A stretch of DNA of 64,000 nt. It comes from Vibrio sp. RE88 (lineage in GTDB: Bacteria; Pseudomonadota; Gammaproteobacteria; Enterobacterales; Vibrionaceae). Position numbers and translations under genes: made by a program. The DNA is taken from the NCBI RefSeq assembly GCF_013113835.1, contig NZ_VTYQ01000009.1:1-64000 (forward strand), in the 5' to 3' direction. The notes beneath the pieces are model-generated. The model did no database searches, had not been told where the DNA came from, and worked only from the letters and a program-made list of their open reading frames with translations. Below, piece after piece: positions 34,097 to 43,050 of the stretch. Within the stretch, counting starts at the first letter, position 1. Each line of letters starts with the position of its first letter.

Positions 34097-34528
34097 CTAT
34101 TCTACTGACAAAATTTCAACTTCAAAAGTCACATCTTGCCCTGCTAGCGGGTGGTTGAAATCAACCGTCACTGAGTCACCCGCAATTTCGGTAATGATTC
34201 CAGGGATTTCCATACCATCAGGGCCAGAGAAAGCCATGATTGTGCCCACTTCAACTTCTGCATCACCAACAAATCTTGCTCGATCCATATGATGCACATT
34301 GTCTGGATTTGGCGCACCAAAGGCATCTTCCGCTTTCAGCTCAATCGCCTTTTGCTCACCCACTTCAAGTCCTAGCAAGCATTGCTCAAAGTTTTCACTT
34401 AGGCTACCGTCACCGATAACGAGCTTGGCAGGCTTACCCATGTTGTGCGTGCTATCCGCAACCGATCCATCTTTAAGTTTGATTGTAAAATGCAGCGTTA
34501 CTGCGGATTCCTGGACAATAGTGGTCAC
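34097..34528 (-). CDS. fkpB: FKBP-type peptidyl-prolyl isomerase SlpA (FkpB)
   Basis: A 143-residue cytosolic FKBP of the SlyD/SlpA type, with LHFTIKLKDGSVADST at the start and an inserted-flap (IF) chaperone domain (about 70-120, GAPNPDNVHHMDRARF). It lacks the His-rich metal-binding tail of SlyD, which fits SlpA. The ribosome site AAGGAA precedes ATG. It is followed by ispH, as in E. coli lspA-fkpB-ispH. A terminator-like hairpin separates it from lspA. Confidence 0.93.
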   Translation of the reverse strand: MTTIVQESAVTLHFTIKLKDGSVADSTHNMGKPAKLVIGDGSLSENFEQCLLGLEVGEQKAIELKAEDAFGAPNPDNVHHMDRARFVGDAEVEVGTIMAFSGPDGMEIPGIITEIAGDSVTVDFNHPLAGQDVTFEVEILSVE

Positions 34529-34587
34529 AATACTGTTTCCTTGTTATTGGAGATATTGGCTTCTATTCAATAGAGGCTTCGTTATAG

Positions 34588-34621
34588 TAAAAAGCGCTCT
34601 CTGAATCAACAGACAGCGCTT
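34588..34621 (-). terminator. Hairpin between lspA and fkpB, terminator-like
   Basis: AAGCGCTCTCTG and CAGACAGCGCTT (one mismatch) with a 6-nt loop, followed on the minus strand by TTTTTAC. It lies 24 bp after the lspA stop, so the ribF-ileS-lspA and fkpB-ispH units may be partly separate transcripts. Confidence 0.7.
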
Positions 34622-34644
34622 AGGGTTATTCAAACATTATCAGC

Positions 34645-35157
34645 TTACGCTTTTTTTTCAGCGTCTTTTTTACGAAATCCATCAAGGATAATCATTGCAG
34701 CACCAATACAAATCGTACTGTCTGCCAAATTAAACGCTGGCCAGTGGTAGTCACCCCAGAAAAAGTCTAGGTAATCGACAACATAACCGTGTACCACACG
34801 ATCAAACACGTTACCCACCGCACCACCGATGATCATGGCATAAGCCACATTGTTCCATTTCTCTTTTGCTGGCAGTTTACTCATCCAGTAAGTCAGCATA
34901 GCGGTTACCGCAAAAGCGATACCCGTAAACAACCAACGTTGCCAGCCAGCCTGATCGCTCAGAAAGCTAAATGCAGCACCGTAGTTATGTACGTAAAGCA
35001 GATTAAAGAAAGGCAGTACCTCAATACGGTTCGCCCAGCCATAACCCATGTTATCCATCACAAACAGCTTAATACCGATATCTGCTAAAAAGATAACCAA
35101 TGCTAGCCACAACCAGCGCACGCCTGATTGCTTCAAAGTGAGTGCTTGTTCGCTCAT
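34645..35157 (-). CDS. lspA: Lipoprotein signal peptidase LspA
   Basis: Inner-membrane aspartyl protease that removes signal peptides from diacylglyceryl-prolipoproteins. The 170 residues hold four hydrophobic segments and the two catalytic-Asp motifs GGAVGNVFDRVVHG and FNLADSTICIG. The substrate lipoproteins in this window include BamD, NlpI and the DUF2799-like protein, and the partner enzyme Lgt is at 45.3 kb. It follows ileS across a small hairpin. Confidence 0.96.
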   Translation of the reverse strand: MSEQALTLKQSGVRWLWLALVIFLADIGIKLFVMDNMGYGWANRIEVLPFFNLLYVHNYGAAFSFLSDQAGWQRWLFTGIAFAVTAMLTYWMSKLPAKEKWNNVAYAMIIGGAVGNVFDRVVHGYVVDYLDFFWGDYHWPAFNLADSTICIGAAMIILDGFRKKDAEKKA

Positions 35158-35172
35158 AAAGTTCCTAAAAGT

Positions 35173-35194
35173 AGCCCCAGTAGATACTGGGGCT
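35173..35194 (-). terminator. Intercistronic hairpin between ileS and lspA
   Basis: AGCCCCAG and CTGGGGCT with a TAGATA loop. On the minus strand it is followed by ACTTTTAGGAAC, a weak U-tract that also holds the lspA ribosome site. It is more likely an attenuating or mRNA-stabilising hairpin than a full terminator. Confidence 0.5.
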
Positions 35195-35233
35195 ATATTA
35201 TCTCAATAAAGTTCAACTTCTAGTTGCTATAAA

Positions 35234-38062
35234 TTACGCGAAGCGACGTGTTTCGCCTTCACCATCAACGTTAGACACACAACGGCCACAGATCTTCTCG
35301 TGACCTTCGATTGTGCCTACGTCAGGAGTGTGGTGCCAACAACGGTCACACTTCTCGTTTTCCGTTGCTTTCACTTCAACAAACAGACCTTCAACATCAG
35401 TTGCTTGTGCCGCCTCTGACTTCTCGCTTAGAGGCTTAACAACCGCTGCTGAAGTCAGTAGTGCAAAGCGCAGCTCATCTTCAAGCTTGCTTAGTTTCGC
35501 CGCTAGTGCGTCATCAGCGTAAAGTGTCACTTCCGCTTGCAGAGAACCACCAATGGTCTTCTCTTTACGAGCATCTTCTAGCAGTTTGTTCACACCACCA
35601 CGAACCGCTTGGATTTCAGTCCAGAACTCGTTGTTAAGCTCTTCGCCTTCAGCTAGACCAAACAGACCTTCGTACCACTCGCCTGTGAATACAAACTTAT
35701 CGCGTTCGCCCGGCATCTCGTTCCAGATCTCGTCTGCTGTGAACGACATAATTGGCGCCATCCAACGAACAAGTGCTTCTACGATGTAGTAAAGCGCAGT
35801 CTGACAGCTACGTTGAGCGTGGCCGCCAAGTTTCGCTGTGTACTGACGATCTTTAATTACGTCTAGGTAGAATGAGCCCATTTCGATAGAGCAGAACTGC
35901 ATTAAACGCTGAGTTACGGCGTGAGTATTGTACTCACCGTACGCTTTCACGATCTCTTCTTGAGCAGCCAGTGCACGACCTACAGCCCAACGGTCTAGAG
36001 CCACCATTTCTTCAGCAGGAACAAGGTCCGTTGATGGGTTGAAGCCACTTAGGTTAGCAAGGAAGAAACGCGCAGTGTTACGGATACGACGGTACGCATC
36101 TGCAGAGCGTTTTAGGATTTCATCAGAAACCGCCACTTCACCCGTGTAGTCCGTTGAAGCAACCCATAGACGCAGAATGTCAGCACCTAGCTTGTTAGTC
36201 ACATCTTTTGGCGCAACCACGTTACCGATAGATTTCGACATCTTACGGCCTTGACCGTCAACCACGAAGCCGTGAGTAAGCACTTGCTTGTATGGCGCTT
36301 CGTCTTTCATCGCGATAGATGAAATTAGCGAAGATTGGAACCAACCACGGTGCTGGTCAGAGCCTTCCAAATATAGGTCTGCCGACGCGCCGTTGTACTC
36401 TTCACGAGCATCAACCACTGAGTAGTGAGTAACACCTGAATCGAACCATACGTCTAGCGTATCCAGTACTTTCTCGTACTTATCCGCTTCTTCACCTAGT
36501 AGGTCAGAGATTTCTAGATCCCACCAAGCTTGGATGCCTTTTTCTTCAACCAGCAGAGCGACTTTCTCTACTAATTCGATCGTATTTGGATGAAGCTCTG
36601 CCGTTTCTTTATGAACGAATAGAGCAATTGGCACACCCCAAGTACGTTGACGAGAGATACACCATTCTGGGCGACCTTCAATCATACCTTCGATACGGCT
36701 TTGACCCCACTCAGGCATCCACTCAACACCTTTGATTGACTCTAGTGCTTTTGCACGTAGACCCGCTTGGTCCATAGAGACGAACCACTGTGGTGTTGCA
36801 CGGAAGATGATTGGCGTTTTGTGTCTCCAACAATGCGGGTAGCTGTGCTCGTAAGCGTGGTGATGTAGAAGCGCGCCTTTCTCTTTTAGCGTCTCAACAA
36901 CTGCATCGTTCGCTTTGAATACGTGTTGACCAGCAAACAGCTCAGTATCCGGCAGGTAAACGCCGTTTGAACCTACTGGGTTAGCCACTTCTAGGTTGTA
37001 CTTGTTACCGACCGCAAAGTCTTCTTGACCGTGGCCAGGTGCAGTGTGAACCACACCAGTACCAGAATCCGTTGTTACGTGATCGCCAAGGATCGCAGGA
37101 ACAGTGAAATCGTAGAACGGGTGGTTAAACTGAGATAGCTCAAGATCGCTACCTTTGGCAAAACCAAGGTTATGGAAGTGCTCGATACCCGCACGATCCA
37201 TCACGTCTTTCGCTAGCTCAGAAGCAACGATGATTCGCTCTTTAGAATCGCCTTCTACTTGAATTAATACGTACTCTAGATCATCACGTAGACAGACTGC
37301 GCGGTTCGCTGGCAGTGTCCATGGTGTGGTGGTCCAGATAACGATAGAGATATCGCCTTCACCTTCATGACCTTCGTTCAATGAGAACTTAGAGAGAAGC
37401 GCTGCTTCATCTGTCGCTTTAAAGCGCACGTCGATAGATGGCGATACTTTATCTTTGTACTCTACTTCTGCTTCTGCAAGCGCAGAGCCACAGTCTGTAC
37501 ACCAGTGAACAGGTTTGAAACCTTTTAGTAAGTGGCCATTGTCAGCAATCTTACCTAGAGCACGGATGATGTTTGCTTCAGTAGCAAAATCCATAGTGCG
37601 GTAAGGCTTATCCCACTCACCCATGATACCAAGGCGTTTGAAGCTCTCTTTTTGACCTTCAACCTGACCCGCAGCATAGTCACGACATTTCTGACGGAAC
37701 TCAGCCGCTGTCACTTTTTGACCTGGCTTACCAACCTTTTTCTCTACCATTAATTCAATAGGTAGACCGTGGCAGTCCCAGCCAGGAATGTAAGGAGCGT
37801 CAAAACCTGAAAGTGTTTTGGATTTAATAATAATGTCTTTAAGAATCTTGTTTAGTGCGTGACCAATATGAATGTCACCGTTGGCGTATGGAGGGCCATC
37901 GTGTAGAACGAAAGATTTTTTGCCTTTCTTCGCTTTACGGATTTCGCCGTAAAGGTCTTCTTTATACCAACGCTTAAGCATTTCTGGCTCGCGGTTCGCC
38001 AGATTGCCGCGCATCGGAAACCCTGTTTCAGGAAGGTTCAGGGTATCTTTATACTCACTCAT
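35234..38062 (-). CDS. ileS: Isoleucyl-tRNA synthetase IleS
   Basis: Class I aminoacyl-tRNA synthetase of 942 residues, the usual bacterial length. The HIGH motif is in YANGDIHIGHAL (near residue 58), KMSKS is in KMSKSIGN (near 603), and an editing domain lies between (about 200-400). The C-terminal zinc site shows CDRCW and CGRC. It sits between ribF and lspA in the conserved ribF-ileS-lspA order with a 64 bp gap to ribF. Confidence 0.98.
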   Translation of the reverse strand: MSEYKDTLNLPETGFPMRGNLANREPEMLKRWYKEDLYGEIRKAKKGKKSFVLHDGPPYANGDIHIGHALNKILKDIIIKSKTLSGFDAPYIPGWDCHGLPIELMVEKKVGKPGQKVTAAEFRQKCRDYAAGQVEGQKESFKRLGIMGEWDKPYRTMDFATEANIIRALGKIADNGHLLKGFKPVHWCTDCGSALAEAEVEYKDKVSPSIDVRFKATDEAALLSKFSLNEGHEGEGDISIVIWTTTPWTLPANRAVCLRDDLEYVLIQVEGDSKERIIVASELAKDVMDRAGIEHFHNLGFAKGSDLELSQFNHPFYDFTVPAILGDHVTTDSGTGVVHTAPGHGQEDFAVGNKYNLEVANPVGSNGVYLPDTELFAGQHVFKANDAVVETLKEKGALLHHHAYEHSYPHCWRHKTPIIFRATPQWFVSMDQAGLRAKALESIKGVEWMPEWGQSRIEGMIEGRPEWCISRQRTWGVPIALFVHKETAELHPNTIELVEKVALLVEEKGIQAWWDLEISDLLGEEADKYEKVLDTLDVWFDSGVTHYSVVDAREEYNGASADLYLEGSDQHRGWFQSSLISSIAMKDEAPYKQVLTHGFVVDGQGRKMSKSIGNVVAPKDVTNKLGADILRLWVASTDYTGEVAVSDEILKRSADAYRRIRNTARFFLANLSGFNPSTDLVPAEEMVALDRWAVGRALAAQEEIVKAYGEYNTHAVTQRLMQFCSIEMGSFYLDVIKDRQYTAKLGGHAQRSCQTALYYIVEALVRWMAPIMSFTADEIWNEMPGERDKFVFTGEWYEGLFGLAEGEELNNEFWTEIQAVRGGVNKLLEDARKEKTIGGSLQAEVTLYADDALAAKLSKLEDELRFALLTSAAVVKPLSEKSEAAQATDVEGLFVEVKATENEKCDRCWHHTPDVGTIEGHEKICGRCVSNVDGEGETRRFA

Positions 38063-38126
38063 CGATTCTTAATTCCGTTGTGTTGGGCGAATGTTAGACA
38101 TTATGCCAAGCGGTGGACTAGACCGT

Positions 38127-39062
38127 TTAGCGATTACGCTGAAGCAGCCACACCCTTGCTGCTTCAGCATCCAATTCAATTTGTTGTTTCAATGCTTCAA
38201 ATGAGTCAAATTTATGCTCATCGCGAAGCTTATGTAAAAGTACAATTTCTAGCTGCTTGCCATATAAATTGGCTTGAAAGTCAAACAAATGTACTTCTAG
38301 TTGCTGGCGAACCCCGTTCACGGTTGGCCGGTTGCCAATATTTGCTACGCCCCCAATCGGTTTGCCTCCAAGGCCTAAGGCCTCAACGACATAAACGCCC
38401 GATACAGGTGACACGCAACGCTTCAGTGGGATATTCGCGGTAGGAAAACCAATGGTTCTTCCTAACTTACGACCGTGTGATACTCGACCACTGATGCTGT
38501 AATCTCGACCCAGCATTTCTGCTGCTGAGTTCAACTCATCGCTTGCCAATGCTTCGCGTATCGCAGTACTGCTGACACGCAATTGCTCAAGACAGAAACT
38601 TTGTGTGCTCACCACTTCAAAACCGTGTTTTTCACCGGCTTCTTTGAGCATCTTGAAGTTGCCTTTGCGGCCTTTGCCAAAGCAGAAATCATCACCAACG
38701 ACGAGAAACTTAACACCCAATCGCTTCACCAACAAGTCGCTAATAAACTCGTCTGGAGTCTGATTAGCAAAGCGCTTGTTGAAATTCACACAAAGTAAGC
38801 GTTCTATGTTCAATTTGCTCAGTTGAACAAATTTGTCTCTCAACCGAGTTAATCGTGCTGGTGCTTTCTCTTTTGCAAACAATTCCAAAGGTTGAGGTTC
38901 AAAAGTCATGACCGTTGCAGGTAAGCCTAATTTAGCTGCCTGTTCAGACACTTGACGCAGTACTGCTTGGTGACCCAAATGCACACCGTCGAAGTTTCCT
39001 ATCGTCAGGACACACCCTGAATGGTGTGCTTTGATATTGTGAATACCTCGGATCAATTCCAT
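38127..39062 (-). CDS. ribF: Bifunctional riboflavin kinase / FAD synthetase RibF
   Basis: Converts riboflavin to FMN and FAD. The 311 residues have the nucleotidyltransferase domain (TIGNFDGVHLGHQAVL near residue 20, later LRVSSTAIREAL) and the C-terminal flavokinase domain (about 185-305, GRTIGFPTANIPL, GVANIGNRPTV). It lies downstream of murJ with a 72 bp gap and upstream of ileS. Confidence 0.96.
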   Translation of the reverse strand: MELIRGIHNIKAHHSGCVLTIGNFDGVHLGHQAVLRQVSEQAAKLGLPATVMTFEPQPLELFAKEKAPARLTRLRDKFVQLSKLNIERLLCVNFNKRFANQTPDEFISDLLVKRLGVKFLVVGDDFCFGKGRKGNFKMLKEAGEKHGFEVVSTQSFCLEQLRVSSTAIREALASDELNSAAEMLGRDYSISGRVSHGRKLGRTIGFPTANIPLKRCVSPVSGVYVVEALGLGGKPIGGVANIGNRPTVNGVRQQLEVHLFDFQANLYGKQLEIVLLHKLRDEHKFDSFEALKQQIELDAEAARVWLLQRNR

Positions 39063-39134
39063 TGGAAGCTTCTAATTCCTGTCTCTTTTATTATTAGCAA
39101 AGCGTGAAACTGACGGATTATATACTAATCCTAC

Positions 39135-40697
39135 TTATTCTGTCGCTGCTTTTAAATCTTTTAAACGCACACCCATTATGAGGAGCGATATCAGGTAAAC
39201 ACCAGCACCTAATCCAATCAAAATGGTCAGTGACATCACTCGCTCAAACAGGCTCCACGTCAGCCACACCGACATCTCTTCCAATTGCCAAAGAATCGCT
39301 GCCACCATCAGCCCTCCAGCAACAGCCAGCTTAGTCACAAAGACCACCGTGCGGCGCGTCAGCTTGTAAACACCCGCTACGTGTAAACCTCTATACAATA
39401 GAGACATGTTAACAAACGCAGACAATGCCGTTGCGATTGCCAAACCAACATAACCATAGAACCAAGCAAAGATGGCGTTAAAGACCATGTTGGTCACCAT
39501 GGCAATGATGCCATATTTGACTGGTGTTTTAGTGTCTTGGCGAGAGTAATACCCCGGCGCTAGCACTTTGATCAACATAAAGTTGAGCAAGCCAGAGGCA
39601 TAAGCAACCAGAGACATCGAAGCAAACTGGACGTCCTGTGGGCTGAACTCACCGCGCATAAACAGCACCATCAGCATAGGTTTCGCCAATACCATCAAAC
39701 CAAGCATCGCGGGAATACCAAGCAATGTCACCATGCGGACTCCCCAATCCATCGTGTGTGAGAAACCATCACTGTGGGAATCGACATGCTTGCGTGATAG
39801 TGCCGGCAAAATGACCGTTGCGATGGCAATACCAAACAATCCGAGCGGAAATTCCAACAGGCGATCAGAATAGTAGAGCCAACTGATAGAGCCTGTCTGA
39901 AGGAAACTGGCAATAAAGGTATCAAACAGCAAATTGATCTGACTGACCGATACACCGAACAAAGCGGGAATCATAAGGGTGCGGATTTTCACTACCCCTG
40001 GGTCACGCCATCCCCATTGAGGCTTAACCATGACGCCTGCTTTAATAAGGAAAGGGATCTGGAACAAGAACTGAACCAAGCCACCAAGGAATACCCCAAT
40101 AGCAAGACCGATTTCAGGCTGCGCCATATTCGGCGAAATAAACCACGCCGCGAGGATGATCATGACGTTGAGAAACACTGGCGTAAAAGACGACACCGCG
40201 AACTTACCCATGGTATTAAGAATCGCACCAGATAACGCGACAAAAGTAATGAACCATAAATAAGGAAAGGTGATCTTGAGGATGAAGCTCGCCAATTCAA
40301 ACTTTTCAGCCGATGGCCCACCGTTCATCCAGTCAAGGAACCAGCCAAAGCCAAATAGTGCCGTGACCACACCAGAACCTAAAACTCCGAGCACCGTAAC
40401 AATTGAGACAAGTACACCTAAAGTACCCGCAGCTCTGGCAATCAACTGACGGGTTTTATCCATATCGCCTGCGGCATGGTACTCGGTCAATACTGGTACA
40501 AATGCCTGAGAAAACGCCCCTTCAGCAAACAGGCGGCGTAAGAAATTCGGAATTTTATTGGCAAAGAAGAAGACGTCAGCACTGGCGCCCGCCCCCATCA
40601 AATTCGCCACTACTACATCGCGCACTAAACCAAGCACACGAGAAATCAAAGTCATAGCACTAACAATCAGGCCTGACTTGAGCAGACGTTTACTCAC
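39135..40697 (-). CDS. murJ: Lipid II flippase MurJ
   Basis: Essential MOP-superfamily flippase that moves lipid II across the inner membrane. The 520 residues carry 14 hydrophobic segments and the family start SGLIVSAMTLISRVLGLVRD. FFFANKIPNFLRRLFAEGAFSQAFVPVL, here split across TM1-TM2, contains conserved charged residues. It is first in the murJ-ribF-ileS-lspA run and is divergent from rpsT, as in many gammaproteobacteria. Confidence 0.96.
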   Translation of the reverse strand: MSKRLLKSGLIVSAMTLISRVLGLVRDVVVANLMGAGASADVFFFANKIPNFLRRLFAEGAFSQAFVPVLTEYHAAGDMDKTRQLIARAAGTLGVLVSIVTVLGVLGSGVVTALFGFGWFLDWMNGGPSAEKFELASFILKITFPYLWFITFVALSGAILNTMGKFAVSSFTPVFLNVMIILAAWFISPNMAQPEIGLAIGVFLGGLVQFLFQIPFLIKAGVMVKPQWGWRDPGVVKIRTLMIPALFGVSVSQINLLFDTFIASFLQTGSISWLYYSDRLLEFPLGLFGIAIATVILPALSRKHVDSHSDGFSHTMDWGVRMVTLLGIPAMLGLMVLAKPMLMVLFMRGEFSPQDVQFASMSLVAYASGLLNFMLIKVLAPGYYSRQDTKTPVKYGIIAMVTNMVFNAIFAWFYGYVGLAIATALSAFVNMSLLYRGLHVAGVYKLTRRTVVFVTKLAVAGGLMVAAILWQLEEMSVWLTWSLFERVMSLTILIGLGAGVYLISLLIMGVRLKDLKAATE

Positions 40698-40957
40698 AGC
40701 TACCTCGGGAATCCTGCAATACTTTCAATAAGGCTCCACTCTATGACAGGAATGTCAGGGCTAGAGCAGATTAGTATTAGCAATGAAAAAAAAATACTGA
40801 TAGAATCCCCGCCATCTTAACCGTGAAGACCTATCTAATCCAAAATTTGTTTGGCTCCGATTGGTTTTTACACAAATCATTTGACATTTAAGCGCAAATG
40901 AGGGATATTCCTCGCCCTTAAATTGTCACCGAACTTAAGTTTTTGGGAGTTAGACCC

Positions 40958-41218
40958 TTGGCAAATAGTAAATCTGCTAAGAAGCGCGCTATCCAAGCTG
41001 AGAAACGTCGCCAGCACAACGCTAGCCGTCGTTCTATGATGCGCACTTACATGAAGAAAACTGTTGCTGCTATTGAAGCAGGCGACAAAGAAGCTGCAAC
41101 TGCTGCATTCGCTGTAGTTACACCTATCCTAGACCGTATGGCAACTAAAGGCCTTATTCACAAGAATAAAGCAGCTCGTCATAAGTCTCGTTTCGCTGCT
41201 GCAATCAAAGCTCTTTAA
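40958..41218 (+). CDS. rpsT: 30S ribosomal protein S20 (TTG start)
   Basis: An 86-residue basic protein beginning (M)ANSKSAKKRAIQAEKRR. The real start is TTG at 40958, with GGGAG at 40945-40949 and an 8-base spacer. E. coli rpsT also uses UUG, which underlies its translational autoregulation. An in-frame TTG at 40943 is part of the ribosome-site region and would not fit S20. The 260 bp upstream gap contains its promoters and those of divergent murJ, not resolved here. Confidence 0.96.
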   Translation: MANSKSAKKRAIQAEKRRQHNASRRSMMRTYMKKTVAAIEAGDKEAATAAFAVVTPILDRMATKGLIHKNKAARHKSRFAAAIKAL

Positions 41219-41242
41219 TAGAACTCTGATTCCCCAGTGAAG

Positions 41243-41269
41243 AAAAAACCGGCTAACGCCGGTTTTTTT
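41243..41269 (+). terminator. rpsT terminator
   Basis: AAAAAACCGGC and GCCGGTTTTTTT with loop TAAC; a classic terminator 25 bp after the stop. Confidence 0.92.
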
Positions 41270-41318
41270 ATATCTCAAATTCAGTGCTGACGAGCTGCTT
41301 AAGCCCTCGACATCATGT

Positions 41319-41624
41319 CTAATCCATCACTTCACTGCAGTATAAGCTGTGCAATAGATGGATCATCGACTTCACTTCTTCACTACTCAATGTATAAAAC
41401 ACGGTTTGTGCTTCTTTACGCGTATTCACCAAGCCATCGCGGCGCAACCAGGCTAAATGTTGCGACAATGCAGACTGACTCAGCTCGAGCTTGCTGCACA
41501 ATTCCCCTACTGACAATTCTTGGTTATGCAATAAGCATAAAATCTGCAAGCGTCTCTCATTCGCCATCGCTTTCAGTAGTACCACCGCTTTGGCAGAATT
41601 CTTTTCCATTTCTTGTAAATTCAT
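41319..41624 (-). CDS. hlyU: ArsR/SmtB-family regulator HlyU
   Basis: A 101-residue winged-helix regulator with the recognition region SVGELCSKLELSQSALSQHL and wing LVNTRKEAQTVFYTL. The sequence, starting MNLQEMEKNSAKAVVLLKAM, is close to the HlyU virulence regulators of V. cholerae and V. vulnificus, and the position beside rpsT and nhaR matches V. cholerae. It lacks the metal-binding ELCVC motif of ArsR sensors; the Cys in GELCS is the residue proposed for redox sensing. HlyU activates haemolysin and RTX toxin genes by countering H-NS. Confidence 0.92.
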   Translation of the reverse strand: MNLQEMEKNSAKAVVLLKAMANERRLQILCLLHNQELSVGELCSKLELSQSALSQHLAWLRRDGLVNTRKEAQTVFYTLSSEEVKSMIHLLHSLYCSEVMD

Positions 41625-41751
41625 CGGCTAGTACCCCTTGAAACAACAAAACATCAACAAATCTCAGCCTGCAATTTATAAATTGATACATTTATAGCTG
41701 ATACTAATCTATTTGCATCCAGTAATCTATTTGTAGAAATGAAAAAGGTTC

Positions 41752-42642
41752 TCACTGGAAGAGATTCGTGAAGTCTGCATCACAGACGTTCTTCACCGCT
41801 GGGTGTTGAATCATTCGTTCAGCAAAAATGACGTAATATTCCTCTTTAAGTTCATCTATGTGACCAATCAACTGCAAAGGCAAATCGCTTTCTACTTCTG
41901 ACACGTATAAAGAAGGCGCAAGAAAGATGACATCATGATGGTAGCGAGCAAATGACTTCATTAAAGCAACGTCATCAAACTCCCCCAGAATATTCGGTTG
42001 AAGCCCTTGCCTATCAAACCATTGTAAGACTTTACGCCCCATTGCAGTGCGGCTACCCGGGATCAGCAGTTTTCTTTGCTCCAATACCGCGGGGAAACGC
42101 GCCTGATCCACATTGCCGCTAGAGAAAAAACTCATATTGCACTCTCCCAGTTTTTTACTGTACAAACCTGGGCTTTGGCTAGAGTCGACCGGACAATCAG
42201 ACAGAATCATATCTAATTTGTGTTGAGCAAGCTGCTCAAGCAGCATTTCGTGCGTTGATTCGAAGCAGCGTAGATGAATGCTGTTGTCGGGTGGCACAGT
42301 GGTCATTAAAATCTTACTGACCAAGCGTTTCGATAAGGCATCCGCCACCCCCACATCAAACAGAATATTAGAGCGTTGGCTATAGTTGACGATATCCAGC
42401 ATCTCATAACTCAGGCCGAACATACGGTCAGCGTATTTAAACACTAGCTGACCGAGCTCCGTAGGTTCAATACTTCTGCCATTTCTCTTAGTCAGCTTGC
42501 CATCCATTCGCTCTTCCAGCGCTTTGATCTGTCCTGTTACCGTTTGAGGAGTAAGGAACAAAGCATCGGCCGCTTTGGTCACTGAGCCTTGTTTACACAC
42601 CATCCAAAAATAATAAAGATGGTTGTAATTTAAGTGCGACAT
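41752..42642 (-). CDS. nhaR: LysR-family activator NhaR
   Basis: A 296-residue LTTR with an N-terminal HTH (about 3-62, NYNHLYYFWMVCKQGSVTKAADAL, split into helix one and two) and a C-terminal effector domain. The MSHLNYNHLYYFW start is typical of NhaR, the Na+-responsive activator of the NhaA antiporter. I chose the ATG at 42642; a longer frame from 42702 adds a non-conserved 20 residues. No nhaA gene is adjacent. It is divergent from the Na+/phosphate transporter gene. Confidence 0.88.
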   Translation of the reverse strand: MSHLNYNHLYYFWMVCKQGSVTKAADALFLTPQTVTGQIKALEERMDGKLTKRNGRSIEPTELGQLVFKYADRMFGLSYEMLDIVNYSQRSNILFDVGVADALSKRLVSKILMTTVPPDNSIHLRCFESTHEMLLEQLAQHKLDMILSDCPVDSSQSPGLYSKKLGECNMSFFSSGNVDQARFPAVLEQRKLLIPGSRTAMGRKVLQWFDRQGLQPNILGEFDDVALMKSFARYHHDVIFLAPSLYVSEVESDLPLQLIGHIDELKEEYYVIFAERMIQHPAVKNVCDADFTNLFQ

Positions 42643-43050
42643 GAAAAATCTCTCTGTATTACATATGGCTATGGTTATAGCAGAACCTTCAGATGACAAC
42701 AATAACTCGAAAAAACCTTTCCTTTACCAAAAAATAGATGGTTTTACCGAAATCTTGAAAAAGTTATATGACAACCTTGTGTCACACTCGCTGGCTAAAA
42801 ATTGCGATTTTGTGAAACAAACCCTCTTTCGCCACAAATTTTAACCCTTCAAAAATCCGCAAATATACTCTTTAACATCAGCAACTTATGCAACATGTAA
42901 ACCTAATAATACATGCTCTAAATCCGTGTCCAGATAAAAAAAATTCTATTACACACAACTGTAATATTAATGAAATATTTACCCTCTAGTATCGCCCACA
43001 GTTTCAACAACCGACCAATACAAACTTAATACGGTCCACGGAGAAAAATT
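42643..43050. other. Divergent nhaR-nptA intergenic region with a possible Pho box
   Basis: This 408 bp AT-rich gap has no convincing gene. At 42959-42976 CTGTAAT-ATTA-ATGAAAT resembles a degenerate Pho box (two CTGTCAT-like heptamers with a 4-bp spacer). It ends exactly 10 bp before a -10-like TAGTAT (42987-42992), the usual PhoB promoter geometry for a phosphate transporter. The second heptamer matches only 4 of 7 bases, so this is tentative. Confidence 0.35.

Noticed and set aside
42641..42844. A 67-codon plus-strand frame upstream of nptA
   Set aside because: It begins inside the nhaR start region, has no ribosome site and a composition expected of AT-rich intergenic DNA.
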